In this document: one piece after another, positions 1-11,276 of the stretch
Layout: each line of letters opens with the position of its first letter
Numbering within the stretch: the first letter of the stretch is position 1
NCBI RefSeq assembly: GCF_038502225.1
Contig: NC_091311.1
Coordinates: forward strand, 37,039,581-37,103,580
Length of the DNA stretch: 64,000 nucleotides
Reading direction: 5' to 3'
From: Cherax quadricarinatus
Taxonomy: Eukaryota > Arthropoda > Malacostraca > Decapoda > Parastacidae
Position numbers and translations under genes: made by a program
The notes under the pieces: model-generated
Told to the model about the DNA's origin: nothing
The model's database searches: none
The model's input: only the letters and a program-made list of their open reading frames with translations

Positions 1-54
1 TATTTGGCGACATAGAATGACAGTTTCAGAGAGGGGCCTGAAACAGTCAAAGGG
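1..54 (+). mobile_element. Right terminus of a piggyBac-like TTAA element cut by the window edge
   Basis: The last bases before TTAA at 55-58 read ACAGTCAAAGGG, nearly the same as the right terminus of the B elements near 37229. The rest of the element lies outside the window. The call rests only on the terminal motif and the TTAA. Confidence 0.55.
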
Positions 55-58
55 TTAA

Positions 59-1111
59 GGGAGGAACACAGCAACCGACCTGGTAGCACAAGCTATCAGG
101 TCTAACTCACAACCACCCAACCTATTTTTAAAGCTACACAACGTTCTGGCCTCTATAACGGTACTTGGGAGTTTGTTCCACTCATCCACAACTCTATTAC
201 CAAACCAGTACTTTCCTATATCCTTCCTGAATCTGAATTTTTCTAACTTAAAACCATTGCTGCGAGTCCTGTCTAGGCTAGATATTTTCAGCACACTATT
301 TACATCCCCTTTATTTATTCCTGTCTTCCATTTATACACCTCAATCATATCCCCCCTAATTCTACGTCTTTCTAGAGAGTGCAGTTTCAGGGTCCTTAAG
401 TCTATCCTCATAGGGAAGGTTTCTGATACATGGGATCAACTTTGTCATCCTCCTTTGTACATTTTCCAGAGAATTTATATCCATTCTGTAATACGGTGAC
501 CAAAACTGTGCAGCATAATCTAAATGAGGCCTAACCAATGATGTATAGAGTTGAAGAACAACCTGAGGACTCCTATTATTTATGCTTCTTGATATGAAGC
601 CAAGGATTCTATTAGCTTTATTGCGAACACTTATGCACTGTTGTCTTGGTTTCAGATTACTGCTAACCAGAACTCCTAAATCTTTTTCGCAATCCGTAAT
701 ATTAAGATCTATATTATTTAGTTTATATGTGGCATGGTTATTGTCCTGTCCAACATTTAGAACTTTGCATTTGTCTATATTAAACTGCATCTGCCACTTC
801 TCCGACCACTGCATCAGTCTATTCAAATCTTCCTGGAGTGCTCGAATGTCCTCATCAGAATGAATTCGACGGCCTATTTTGGTGTCATCGGCAAACTTGC
901 CGATGTCGCTCTTTATGCCCTCATCTATGTCGTTTATGTAGATTGTGAACAGCAGGGGGCCCAACACTGACCCCTGTGGAACACCGCTCGTGACGCTTCC
1001 CCACTCTGATTTCTCCCCATTTATGCAAACTCTCTGCTGCCTATTTGTCAACCATGCCTCTATCCAGGAAAAAATTTCTCCTCCTATTCCATGTGCTTTA
1101 ATTTTCCTCAA
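59..1111 (-). pseudogene. LINE-C reverse transcriptase fragment, frameshifted
   Basis: Minus-strand non-LTR reverse transcriptase, 5' truncated. Frame 1 (1111 to 362) holds the RT palm motifs GVPQGSVLGPLLF and KFADDTK, the latter carrying the catalytic aspartates, followed by the thumb region typical of CR1/jockey-type LINEs. The frame breaks near 385-400. The C-terminal part (SLERRRIRGDM and the conserved NKLP stretch) continues in another frame down to about 59. The start at 1111 lies where LINE-A sequence begins, so one element probably inserted beside or into the other. Only the RT C-terminal half is left; no endonuclease is seen. The clade is uncertain, and the copy is clearly non-functional. 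Confidence 0.85.
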
Positions 1112-2262
1112 TAGTCTCTGATGTGGGACCCTGGATGTTTTGTATGGTGAGTAGGTTTAGTGTTTTGAATATTGGTGGGGTGTGCTGCCTGTAGTGGGAA
1201 TTTGTTATCATTCTGACTGCAGCCTTTTGTTGGGTAATTAGTGGTCTGAGATGGTTAATTGTTGTTGAGCCCCATGCACAAATTCCATAGGTGAGATAGG
1301 GGTAAATAAGAGTGTGATATAGGGCCAGGAGGGCTGACTGTGGAACATAGTACCGTATCTTCGATAGTATGCCTACGGTCTTGGAAATTTTCTTAGAAGT
1401 TTGTTGTATATGTGTATGAAATTTGAGTCTATTATCAAGGTGGATTCCTAAGAATTTTCCCTCTGTTAGCTTTGTGATAGGTGATCCGTTTATCATCTCT
1501 GTTACCAAACTGAATGAAGTAGGTTTTGTCAATGTTTAGTGTAAGTTTGTTAGTCCTCATCCATGTAGATATTTTCTGTAATTCGGTATTTACAGTATTG
1601 GCTAGCATGACTGGGCTCGGGTGAGAGAAGACGTATGTAGTGTCATCTGCAAATAGTGTAGGTTTGAGTAATTGCGAAGCATTTGGTAGGTCATTTATGT
1701 ATAGGAGAAAGAGAAGAGGGCCAAGGACACTTCCCTGTGGGACACCAACTGTAATTGGTTGTGCGGAAGAGTTTGCCCCATTTGTGCACACATATTGGCT
1801 TCTGTTGCTGAGGTATGACTTGAGGTAGTTGAGGGAGTGCCCTCTTATACCATAGTGTGACAATTTTATGTGGAGCAAGTCATGGTCAACTGTATCAAAA
1901 GCTTTACCAAAGTCAATGAAGATCCCCAGTGGGACTTCTTTTTTCTCTATTGCAGTGTATATATGTTCTAGCATGTGTATAATAGCATCATTAGTATTTT
2001 TATTAGGCCTGAATCCAAATTGGCAGGGGTTGAGTATGTTTTGGGAGATGAGGTAGGAGTAGATTCGTTTATGAATTAATTTTTCGAAGATTTTTGAGAG
2101 AGGGTGTAAGTTGGATATTGGCCTATAGTTATTCAACTCTGTTAAGTCTCCTCCTTTATGGATCGGGGTGACCCTTGCTATTTTGAAAACTGTAGGGAAG
2201 GTAGAGGATTCAATGGATTTGTTAAAGAGTGTTGTAATGATTGGTGATAGCACTTGTGACAC
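1112..2262 (-). pseudogene. LINE-A copy 1 reverse transcriptase domain
   Basis: The RT polymerises first-strand cDNA at the nicked target. The open stretch 2262-1435 contains the fingers motif around TPIHKGG and NNYRPISNL, then FIDFGKAFDTVDHDLL (palm A), GVPQGSVLGPLLFLLYINDL (palm B) and LFADDT (palm C, catalytic aspartates). The frame shifts near 1510-1530, and the thumb region continues from 1532 to 1112 in another frame. No clean 3' tail is visible, because LINE-C sequence starts at 1111. The same domain recurs, truncated, in LINE-A copy 2. Confidence 0.9.
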
Positions 2263-3207
2263 TTTTTTGTATATAAAGGGTGGTAAGGTATTTAAATCTC
2301 CTGCCTTGTTTCTTAGTGTGTTGATAATAAGGGAGATTTCGTATGGGTTAGCCGGAGCTAGGAACAGTGTGTTCGGGTAGTTGCCAGTGAGGTAGTCATT
2401 GGGTGGGGTATCTGAGCTTGGGATTTTATTCTCAAGGTTTTGTCCTATAGTGGAGAAGAAATCATTGAGTCTGCTGTTTCTGTTGGTGGGAATTGGGGTT
2501 CATCTGATTTTGCTAATTTAATTTTGCTATTTCATGATATCTTTTTTGTTCCTAGAATTTCTGATAGGGTTTTCCAGGTCTTTTTTATATCACCTCGTAA
2601 GTTGGATAATCTGTTCTCATAATACAATTTTTTTGCCCTTCTTATCAGGCTGGTTAGGATTGACGAGTAATGTTTTGTTTAGTCTCTGGTTATGTGACCC
2701 ATTCTGTACTGTTTTTCATATAGGTGTTTTGTATTTATGGATTTGAGAATGCTGGGTGTTAGCCAGGGACTGTTCAGTCTCTTAGCTGTCATCTGTTTAG
2801 TTTTTTTAGGGCAGTGCTTGTTATAGAGATATTGGGTCTTTTTTAGAAAATTACTAATACATTCGTCAATATCTGTATAGATTTCTAGCTCAGTGTGCCA
2901 GTCAATGTTTGTTACTGCTGTTGTGAAGTTATTAATGGCTGCCTCATTGTGAAGTCTGAAGGTGACTTTAGTAATGTCTTGGGGTAATTTACCAAGAGTT
3001 GTTATGAGGAAAGTAGGGTAGTGGTCTGTGGTATTATCTGTGATTATGCCTGATTTTAAAGGGAATATGGTGTTGGTCCAGATGTGGTCAAGTAGGGAAA
3101 CACTAGTCTCTGTAACTCTTGTAGAATTTGTTACTGTTGGTAGCAACATGCAGTTACTCATTGTGTTTGTGAATTCAGTAATGTGTGGGTCCTGGTCTTG
3201 CAGGAGA

Positions 3208-3355
3208 TTTATATTGAATAACAAAAAAAGGCACAATACCATGACTGGAACGATACACAAATAACCCGCTCATAAAAGAGAGAAGCATACGACGACTTTG
3301 TAAATGGTCCAAGTCGGACTGAAACATCGCTGTAAGCTTCTCTCTTTTATATTGA
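3208..3355. mobile_element. 128-bp insertion with 10-bp target duplication
   Basis: The duplication TTTATATTGA lies at 3208-3217 and 3346-3355, flanking a 128-bp insert inside LINE-A. LINE-A copy 2 lacks the insert at the equivalent place (about 29455-29470). The insert contains an inverted pair, AAAAGAGAGAAGC at 3274-3286 and its complement at 3336-3348, so it can fold into a hairpin. Family unknown; the duplication points to retroposition or a short non-autonomous element. Confidence 0.6.
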
Positions 3356-3470
3356 AGTCACCTGAGAGTAGTAAGTGATCTTTGTTCATGCGTGCATCAG
3401 TTATCATACTTCCTAGGTTTTCACTAAATCGGCTAATGTTTGACTGTGGAACTCTGTTGATGTTTATTGT

Positions 3471-3765
3471 GGCCCGGTGGCCTGGTGGCTAAAGCTCCCG
3501 CTTCACACACGGAGGGCCCGGGTTCGATTCCCGGCGGGTGGAAACATTTCGACACGTTTCCTTACACCTGTTGTCCTGTTCACCTAGCAGCAAATAGGTA
3601 CCTGGGTGTTAGTCGACTGGTGTGGGTCGCATCCTGGGGGACAAGATTAAGGACCCCAATGGAAATAAGTTAGACAGTCCTCGATGACGCACTGACTTTC
3701 TTGGGTTATCCTGGGTGGCTAACCCTCCGGGGTTAAAAATCCGAACGAAATCTTATCTTATCTTA
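3471..3765 (+). mobile_element. SINE1, tRNA-headed SINE
   Basis: A 295-bp element starting with a tRNA-like head (3471-3541). Its body matches SINE2 (minus strand, 28747-29047), and its tail is a TCTTATCTTA-type repeat at 3751-3765. The head resembles a tRNA of the Glu or Val type, including the T-arm GGTTCGATTCC. The parent tRNA could not be fixed. SINE1 interrupts the LINE-A endonuclease, and LINE-A copy 2 is uninterrupted there. Confidence 0.9.
3521..3531 (+). promoter_or_regulatory. Pol III box B of SINE1
   Basis: GGTTCGATTCC matches the canonical internal box B of RNA polymerase III tRNA-type promoters. A box-A-like segment (GGTGGCTAAAG) lies upstream near 3484. Confidence 0.75.
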
Positions 3766-4051
3766 ATGTGAGAGGTTTTTGTAGGTATTTGGATTTGAAT
3801 TTAGCTATTATATATTCCCCATGTTCATCCCTTGTGCAAGTATTAGTGATACATTCTAGTTGGTCTGAGTAGTATATAGCTGTGCCACCCCCTTGTTGGT
3901 CTGGCCTACAGTTGTGTATGGCTGTGTAACCAGGAATGGCATAGACATCAGTAGTATCAGGCTTTAGCCAGGTTTCAGTTAGTGTAATGATGGACATATT
4001 GGCATGCAAGGAATTTAGTAATGCTATGAGGTCATCGTAATGCTTGCTTAA

Positions 4052-5124
4052 CCCTTTCAGCATCCGTCCCGTAGATCAACGGCTTTACGTTCAGGGTCCA
4101 AACCATAGATCTACGTCATGAGCTCAGCTCACTCTGATAAACTGTGAGTGGTAAATTTGGGCCTAGATATGAGAGAATACATCTATGTGGTATGTGTGCA
4201 CCACATAAAACAAATCCTGCAGCACACTGTGTATAATGAGAGAAAAAAACTGAGACCATGATTTTCGATTAAAACAGCGATTTTGCAGTGTTTTTTCGTA
4301 TGTTTTTTATAGTTGTATTTGTGATTTCTTGGTCTTGTTTGATAGAATAGAAGACATATTACAGAAATAGAGATAACTTTGATTGGTGTTAGCACTGGAA
4401 ATGGCTTGAAATTGAGCTCAAAGTGGCGGAAATGTTAAATTTTTGCCGATGTTCAAGAGTGAACAAACGACCTCACACGTCTAATACACGCCAGCTGGTG
4501 GGTCTAATATACATTCACAAATGTGGTGATGATATTTATACAATTATTACAATATTGCATAACAGTAAATCTTCTATTTTTTGGTGTGAATAAAAATTCA
4601 TTATGTGAATAAAAAATCAAAATGGAATTTATTTGTAAAGCCTCAAAACATAACTAATGAACAGAGGAAATGTTAGTTTAGTGCCAGGAATACCTACATT
4701 GTTTATTCTGGACCCTATTTTGAAATTGGAACATTTTGAACTTTGTGTTAAATTGGCCAAATTACCAATTTCCGGTCACTTTATTTTGTAGTTGAAACAG
4801 TTGACTTGGCGATTTCTTGTGCTTAATCGATAGAATAGAAGTAATACTAGTGAAATAGCTGAGAATTTGGTCGACTGGAATAATGTAATTGGCCTAAAAT
4901 GGGAGTCAAAGTCGGCAAAATCGCCGATTCGTAAATATTGCTGACACATCAAAATTCACGAGAGCATAATTTCGTCAATTTTCCATCAAATTTCGTACTT
5001 TTTGTTTTATTACATTCACAAAAAGATTCTCTACGATTTCATAAGAAAAAATAACTATTTTTTTTTTTTAAATTCTTGGACACTGGGGCACCACTTCAGA
5101 TTTTGGCCTTGGACCCTGAAAGGG
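4052..5124. mobile_element. MITE1, 1073-bp piggyBac-type TTAA MITE
   Basis: TTAA at 4048-4051 and 5125-5128 flanks termini CCCTTTCAG and CTGAAAGGG. No coding capacity. The left end carries paired palindromes around 4070-4081 and 4104-4115, both with GATC cores and 34 bp apart. The interior is homologous to MITE2, D and E. Removing it joins two parts of the LINE-A endonuclease region. Confidence 0.9.
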
Positions 5125-5128
5125 TTAA

Positions 5129-6230
5129 AGATCTGATATTGTAGTTAAAGACAGTTATGTTGTTGTTGGCTCTGAGGAGTGCCTTTGATTGTTCTGCTGT
5201 GTAGTAATTAGAGTAACTGTTTGATTCATTTAAGTCATTAAATAAGAGGTTGGTATCAGGATCAATGATTGTAATCATAAGATTTGTAGTGAATCTATAG
5301 TTAAAATTAAGTATAAAACAAAGTAAATATTCTAAAGCTAAAAAATAGCACATCAATTATTTAAGAAATGTAAAAATAATCAGCTATGGTAGTTTTTTAA
5401 AGCTAAACTAAAGGGAGACAATATAAAAGGGACTAAAATAATTTGTAGTGAGCAAATAAAGTGATGATCAAATAATGGAGCTTGGGAATATGATAGTAGG
5501 TAGTACTTCAAAGGTAATTCTTTAAAGTTAGAATTAGGGAAAACAATATAAAAGGGACTAATATAAGTTGTGGTGAACAATAAAGTGGTAATCAACTAAA
5601 TGAGTTTTGGAATATAATGGCAAAATAGTGAACTTATTACACTTTAGCATCTGAGAATAGCACCTTGATTATTTTAACAATTGTGAATATATGAACTAGG
5701 GTAGTTATATAAAGCTAAAATAAAGGAGAAAATATATAAGGGACTAAATTAAGTAATGGTAAACAAAGTTAAATGGACAGAGTCACTATGAAATAATATT
5801 GGTTTAGGAGTAAGATCTGATTTGTAATATTAAATAAGTTGAGCAGTTTATTCCACAATAAAAAGTAAAAAAAATATGAGGTAGTTGGTGCTAGCTAGCA
5901 AAAGATAGTTTTGGGACTTGCAAAAAAGTAATTGGAATATACACTAATTGCACACACAATAAAAGGTGACTAAAACAAGTAGTGGTAAACAAATTTAAAT
6001 GGACAGGTAAGAACGATGAATAATATTAATTTGGAGTAAGATTTGACTTGTAACACAAAATTATGAGCAATTAATAGCAGTAAGAAAGAAGTATAAAGTA
6101 TTGGAGGTAGTTGGCATTAGCTAGTGATGAAAAATAAAAAAATAATAATACACAATATAACAGTAACGTACACTATATGCACCACACGTATATATGTATT
6201 AAGGGCACTTATCTAATCTGTTACAGAAAT
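5129..6230 (-). other. LINE-A inter-ORF spacer, AT-rich with degenerate monomers
   Basis: Lies between the ORF1 end (6231) and the endonuclease start. It contains loosely repeated motifs such as AAAGGGACTAAA with GTGGTGAACAA or GTAATGGTAAACAA, spaced about 120-200 bp. The stretch 5870-5960 matches the minus strand of 21940-22035 (LINE-A copy 3), which supports the assignment. No ORF of note. Confidence 0.65.
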
Positions 6231-6355
6231 GTCAGCTTTTCTAAGGAAGGTAGAGAAATCATGTTCATTTGAGATGGTATATTGTTGTCCTGTTGATGTT
6301 TTCCTTACTAGTATTTTCCCATCTCGTGTGAAACACTGATGTGAATATGTAATTG
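6231..6355 (-). pseudogene. LINE-A ORF1 C-terminal remnant
   Basis: A short minus-strand reading frame ends at a TAG near 6231. Residues HQCF, ILVRKT, NEHDF and FL align with an equivalent frame at 21380-21524 (LINE-A copy 3). Conservation in two independent copies is the main support for calling it coding. ORF1 proteins of LINEs bind RNA and form the particle with the transcript. The N-terminal part was not recognised upstream. Confidence 0.6.
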
Positions 6356-6714
6356 TAGTTCATTGTCTTTATGTATTATGTTGTTTATACTGCTTAAGAC
6401 TACAAATGCAACAGAAATAATAGTATTTCTTACCTTAAATTGTGGGTGCTGGTGTTTATCAATGATTGTGAAGAGAGTGGAGAGTTATGCTGTGGCCCTA
6501 CTGGGCTGAGGTGGATGGTAGAGGTTCTGGGACTGAAGTCAATGGTTATACTGGAGTGTGCATAAATTCTGTAATGGGTTTCCATTCTATTTTGCCCTCC
6601 AGTACATTATACAGCTGATGGTAAAGCATCAGTTGCTCTATACACTGTTTCAGAGCACTGCTTCTGGATTTGTCAGGGTCCTCTTCAGTGAAAAAGTCCA
6701 ACTTTAAGCCAATC
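6356..6714. other. Unassigned stretch
   Basis: Possibly more LINE-A ORF1 or 5' sequence, but no motif is recognisable. The short open frames here show no family features. Confidence 0.4.
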
Positions 6715-6955
6715 AAGTCAGTCAGTAAATCAGTCAAGTCAGTAAATCATTCAAGTCAGTAAATTGGTCAAGTCAGTCATTAAATCAGTCGCCAGTCAGT
6801 CAAGTTAGTAAGTCAGTCACCAGTCAGTATGTCAGTAAAGTCAGTCAAGTAAGCCAGTCCAGTCAGTAAAGTCAGTCAAGTCAGTCAAGTAAGTCTGTCA
6901 GTCAAGTAAGTCTGTCAGTCAAATAAGTCAGTCAGTCAAGTAAGTCAGCCAGTTA
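6715..6955. repeat. Tandem GTCAGT/AAGTCAGT minisatellite
   Basis: Irregular repetition of CAGTCAAGTCAGTAAGTCAGT-like words over about 240 bp, with variable CAGT, AAGT and AAAT spacers. Confidence 0.85.
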
Positions 6956-7440
6956 TTCATCACACAAACTTGTGTATTTACCTCATTCTTTTTAATTGTA
7001 CAAAGTGATGCTTCATAAGGTCATAGCCTATCTCTTGTCTAATATCTCTAATTTCGTCATTAATTCTAAGACTTAAACACTTATACCTTTTCTTGCCACT
7101 TTCAGCTATGATTGCTTGGTAGATACAAGATATGGCTATTAAAAGATCAAAACCATTCACAAACACAGCTAGCTCCTAAGACAATGGAACTGAACACATA
7201 TTCACGAAGGCTGGGGTGGGAGTGTTGAGGGGTGGCAGGGGATGGCGGTAGGTCTCCCCCGTTGACCCACAACAAGGTGGCAGCTTGAGCTGGGGAAATT
7301 TTTTCAGCACCTGCAAATGGAACCATGTTAAGTTAATTTTACAAAGTGTTGTATAATATTGTTGCAATTTTTCAATAGTGCAATAATCAAAATGTAGCAA
7401 ATAAATCCATGTAATATAACGGTCTGCTGTACATCGATAT
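6956..7440. other. Unassigned stretch
   Basis: No TE termini, recognisable protein motif or RNA gene seen. A G-rich patch is present at 7205-7250. It may be the downstream part of the gypsy element. Confidence 0.4.
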
Positions 7441-7442
7441 GT

Positions 7443-8329
7443 TCATGAGCAACAATCAACGCCAAGTAGACTAGGCCCACTGATAAGCCTTGAATTTGGC
7501 TGAGAAATAGGCAACTGGATGAAAGACTCCCTCACCAGAGGCTTGAAGTAACACTGCACCCACTCCAGCCTCACGGACATCATCCTGTAAGAAAAACAGC
7601 TTCGTATAATCCAGAGATAACAATATGGAAGCAGCGCATAACACTTTATTTTAGAAGAGGCCTCTTGACAACTAAATGACCAAGAGAATATACATTTATT
7701 AATAGTAAGAAAGGTTATGCAGGCCATAATGTCAGAATAGTTCTGACAGAGCTTCCTATGAAACCTTATCACTGGAGTTTACTCCTCCCAGAAATTAATG
7801 AAGGGATTTCTTATCTTGGGGAACAGGAAAATTTTGAATGGCTAAAATTTTAGCAAACTTGGGTGCCACTTTACCACTGCCTATTTCATGGCCTAGGAAA
7901 GTTATGGTAGATTGGCCAAATGATGATTTACTAAGATTGAAAGCTCACTTGTATGTTCTGAACCTCTCAAAGAGTTCTTTTAGATGGGACACATATTGGT
8001 CCCAGATATCAGAAACCACAACTTGAATGCTGCTGTGCCTTCAAATCCTGATGGATCAGATTTTGGAATGAGGTAGGTGAACTCCTAATTCCAAAAGGTT
8101 CACAGTATACTGGTAATGACCTCCTAGAATTACAAAGGCAGAAATTGACTTAGCTTTATACATTACAGGTACTTGATAGTATAATTGAAGAATTAATTTA
8201 GAAACATACTTGGCCTTACCCACGAAGTCCACTATGTCATCCATATGAGGAAGAAAGTAAGTAAATGGTGCTGTGAGCTCATTCATCTTGTGGTAATCTG
8301 TACACATCCATACTCCCTCGTCAGGTTTC
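7443..8329 (-). pseudogene. Gypsy RT and RNase H start, degenerate
   Basis: From high to low coordinates: an RT fingers segment with the CTDYHKMN motif and the LPHMDDIVD and QYTV segments (8329-8056), then a connection segment with FLGHEIGSGKVAPKF and the FLGG motif (about 7990-7780), then an RNase-H-like start with VGAVLLQ and FHPVAYFSAKF (about 7600-7443). In-frame stops interrupt each part, and the catalytic YxDD box was not found between the first two parts. The upstream end is cut by element P at TTAA-like TCAA (8330-8333). Spacing and motif order follow Ty3/gypsy elements. Confidence 0.8.
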
Positions 8330-8814
8330 TCAACCCTTTCAGGGTCCCCAGGCCCTCTCAGAGACTTGTTCTCAGGGTCGCCAAAATTTAAAAAAAAAAA
8401 AAAATAATTTTTTTTTCTTATGAAAAGAGTTTTTTTTTCTAAATCTTATAGGCTAAACAAAAAAAATTTACCATCAATACTTACCGAGATATGGAGGCGT
8501 GAAGTTGACAGAAAATGCCTGGTATATGGTAACATTGCCAACTGCCGTCACCCGGTATTACTTTATTTAGTTTTTTATGTACTATTTTCTATTATTTTTT
8601 AATTTTTTTTTTCATGTAACTTTTATGGCCTGTGAGACCAATATGATCACTATTTTGTAAGTTATTTCTTTTTCTATACTATACAATAACTGCATAAACA
8701 CTGTTGTCACTGTTTTGTTTACAGAAAATATTTACACAAACAAACATTATGAAATGTTGTTTATTACTATTTTTCTATATTTTATATATACATATACAGT
8801 CACAGGGAATGTTT

Positions 8815-11064
8815 CTAGAAGTTCTGCAGCCTGTGGAAGTCTTTGAAACATGGTGTCATGCACAGTGGTGTTTTACACTCCTCACACATAAAACGAGTGT
8901 CTCTGCTTTGTTGTGGGCGTTTTTTTTTTTTTGTATGTGCACAGACGTAACACTTCTTCTGAGCCTTTTTCTTGAAAGCAGTAGCAGGCAGTTTTACTAG
9001 GAAGTGATCACCATGCTTCAGACGAGAAGGTAGTTGTTGATAATTTAGTGGGCGGTCTATTGCAGGTGTTGTTCCTTGGTGCTTGAATACTATTTGTCTG
9101 ACAACAGACAAACAGAATTCGCCATGTGGTGATTTGTTTCTGGTCCTCATCTTATACATATTATAAGCATTGAGCATGGAAATGTCCAGAAGATGGAAAA
9201 AGAGTTTTATGTACCACTTATAACTTTTGCAAACACAATCAGCAAACCCAATCTGCATGTCACATTTGTCCACTGAGTGCATATTGAGGGTGTAATCAAT
9301 CACAGCTGCAGGTTTTAGAATGGGTTCATTGCTGTCTCTATGCTGCCTGCCAGTGTTTGTCATTTTGTTAGGGTGAACTGATGACAACAGTGTGACATCT
9401 CGTTTGTCATGCCACCGAAATGCCATGATGTCATTGGCAGCAAACGCCTGCACCTCACCTCTACGAGTGCCAGCGTCAAACCTGGGCATATGTTTCCAAT
9501 TTGCACGCACTGTGCCACACACACCTGTCATGTTCACTTGCAAAAAATCAATGAGTGAGGGGCTTGTGTACCAGTTATCAGTATATAATATATGCCCCTT
9601 ACCAAGGTATGGTTCTATCATTGTTCTAACCACATCACCAGAGATGCCCAATAACTTCCTGGTATTTTGCAATGTATAACTTCCAGTGTACACAATAATA
9701 TCCAATACCAGACCACTGTAACAATCACAAAGCACAAACAACTTTATACCAAAGCATTTCCTCTTGCTTGGTTTGTACTGCTTGTAAGAGAGTCTTCCTT
9801 TGAACAGAATCAAAGACTCGTCAATTTCAAGCTTCCTGAAGGGATAAAAATACATACTGAATTTCTCTTTCAGATACACAAACACATTCCTAATCTTATA
9901 TAACCTGTTGTTTCTGTCAGGCCTGGTTTTGTCTGAGAAGTGAAGCATATGTAATAGTAGCACAAATCGATTCACTGGCATTATATCACTGAAACCTGGG
10001 GTTGCAATCAGGCGGTCTTATGACCACTGTGATTTCACACTGTGCTTATACACATGTGGCATAAGCATTATTGTAGCAAAGGAAAGATACATCTCAGCCA
10101 CAGTTGTCTCCTTCCACTTGTGTAGCCATGAGCTTGGTGAAAGTATTGTGTTTGCCATGGTGTACTCATAGTATCTGTTGCTTTCCCTGACAATAATTTC
10201 CATCAGGGGTTCGTCAAAAAATAACTTGAAACATTCCAGTTCACTGGTATTGTTCCCCAGTGTACAACATGGCCATATTCCACTTTGGCTTTCATCAAAC
10301 TGGTGGGGATTTGGAACAAAATTGACAGCTTCCTGCCAATCCCAGGTGCAGTCTGCTGGTGGGTACTGGACATTGACAGGTGGTTGTGGTTGTGGAGGCT
10401 GGTGTGGTGGGTGGGTGGGGGATGGTGGCCTTTGTTGTAGAACAGCTGAGACAGCGGCGTGGGTGGCAGCGTGGGTGGCAGCATGACCCACTGCTGGTGT
10501 CTCACAGCCGGCACCACCACTACCACCACCATGCACATTTTCCATCTCAATTGCAACACTATCATTGTCATTTTCACTGTCTGTTCTTGTTGTACAGCCA
10601 CGGGATGTACTCCGAGATGTACTCCTTCCCCTTGCAATAGCATATGGCACACTACCAGAGAGCATATATCGTTGTATATACTGACGCTTCACTGGAGAAT
10701 ATTCCACTTCACTATCACTACTGGAACTGTTTTCAAGAGCTTGTAGTTCATATTCACTATCACTATCATCACCAATGCTCACATCTGAGTCCGGGATTTG
10801 GGAAAATAGGAGTTTCCTCTTTGATTCTGGTACAACTGAACGTGAACAAGATGGCCCTGCAGCAGAGGTGGAAGGCTGAGGGTCATCTGGGTTTTCCTCA
10901 CTATTACTGATATTATGGTCATTAGTTTTGGTCACAACCTCACCAAAATCTTGAAACTCATCTTCACTGGCACTTCCATCTGTATTAGAACTGTCACTGG
11001 GGAACAAAAGTGTCCCAATTCGCCGAGGAGTGAGGAGCTTCTTACTGCGAGGCATGGTGAACAA
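8815..11064 (-). pseudogene. piggyBac transposase with a single in-frame stop
   Basis: Cuts and pastes DNA at TTAA. The frame is open from 11064 (ATG; a second ATG at 11055 begins MPRSKKLLTPRR) to 8815, except for one TAA at 10018-10020. The N-terminal ~110 residues are acidic and Ser-rich and recur in element C. The DDE core (DDE_Tnp_1_7 type) follows the stop. Aspartates in LEIDESL, YTDNWYTS and HSVDKCDMQ fit the three catalytic positions of piggyBac. The C-terminal cysteine-rich domain has CYVCAH, CEECKTPLC and CF pairs, a zinc-binding arrangement that contacts the transposon ends in known piggyBac proteins. About 750 codons in all, long for the family because of the low-complexity region near 10380-10650. 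Apart from the stop it looks recently functional; a downstream ATG at 9981 could start a shorter product, but that product would lack the N-terminus. Confidence 0.92.
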
Positions 11065-11208
11065 GGTCTACTAAAATGGCATTCCCACAATGCACCACTG
11101 GGTCCCAGATTTTTTTTTCTACCGCACACACCGACCACACACACCCACTCTCTCACATCTAGGCCTACCAGTCTTTTCCCGCGAGATTTGAAGGCACTAG
11201 AATTTACG

Positions 11209-11254
11209 CGTACCAGTACGTCAAAAACCCTGGCGCGTAAGCCGTACTAGTACA
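11209..11254. promoter_or_regulatory. Paired subterminal palindromes of element P
   Basis: CGTACCAGTACG (11209-11220) and CGTACTAGTACA (11243-11254) are 34 bp apart, near the end adjacent to the transposase start. Their position suggests transposase binding sites or part of the promoter. Equivalent pairs occur in C, D, E, B, MITE1 and MITE2. Confidence 0.6.
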
Positions 11255-11276
11255 GCCGAAACCCTGAAAGGGTTAA

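Larger units (their letters stand above)
2263..5185 (-). pseudogene. LINE-A copy 1 endonuclease and linker, broken by insertions
   Basis: Pieces of an APE-type endonuclease read toward lower coordinates. The N-terminal beta strand (NNNITVFNYNIRSL) is at about 5185-5140. After MITE1 come DDLIALLNSLHANM and the catalytic LTETWL motif at 4047-3780. After SINE1 and the 128-bp insertion come SVLLDHIWTN-like and TDHYPTFLI motifs at 3207-2950. A linker toward RT (HCPKKTKQMTAKRLNSPWL) follows at 2840-2780. Stops and frame changes occur at several points. This domain normally nicks the target DNA for target-primed reverse transcription. The same order is seen without MITE1 in LINE-A copy 2. Confidence 0.8.
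1112..6355 (-). mobile_element. LINE-A copy 1, degenerate non-LTR retrotransposon with nested insertions
   Basis: Read on the minus strand, the order is ORF1 C-terminus (6355-6231), a ~1.1-kb AT-rich inter-ORF spacer (6230-5129), the endonuclease start (about 5185), endonuclease and linker, then RT ending near 1112. Three foreign pieces interrupt it: MITE1 (4052-5124), SINE1 (3471-3765) and a 128-bp insertion (3218-3345). Comparison with LINE-A copy 2 (27670-29956) confirms each junction, because copy 2 is continuous at the equivalent points. Frameshifts and stops make it non-autonomous. Domain style suggests the CR1/jockey group. Confidence 0.85.
8334..11272 (-). mobile_element. Element P: near-complete piggyBac transposon
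   Basis: Termini CCCTTTCAGGG (from 8334) and CCCTGAAAGGG (to 11272). Target site TTAA at 11273-11276; the left copy has decayed to TCAA at 8330-8333. Length 2939 bp. It encodes one transposase on the minus strand. Both ends match the ends of C, which marks C as a deletion derivative of this family. It sits in the gypsy RT gene between the SPWAS-like segment and CTDYHKMN. Confidence 0.93.

Noticed and set aside
3471..3541. A tRNA gene
   Set aside because: The acceptor stem does not pair well and the sequence continues into a SINE body with a TTATC-type tail, present again as SINE2.
6715..6955. CRISPR-like array from repeated GTCAGT words
   Set aside because: No constant repeat/spacer structure and the genome is eukaryotic; it is a minisatellite.
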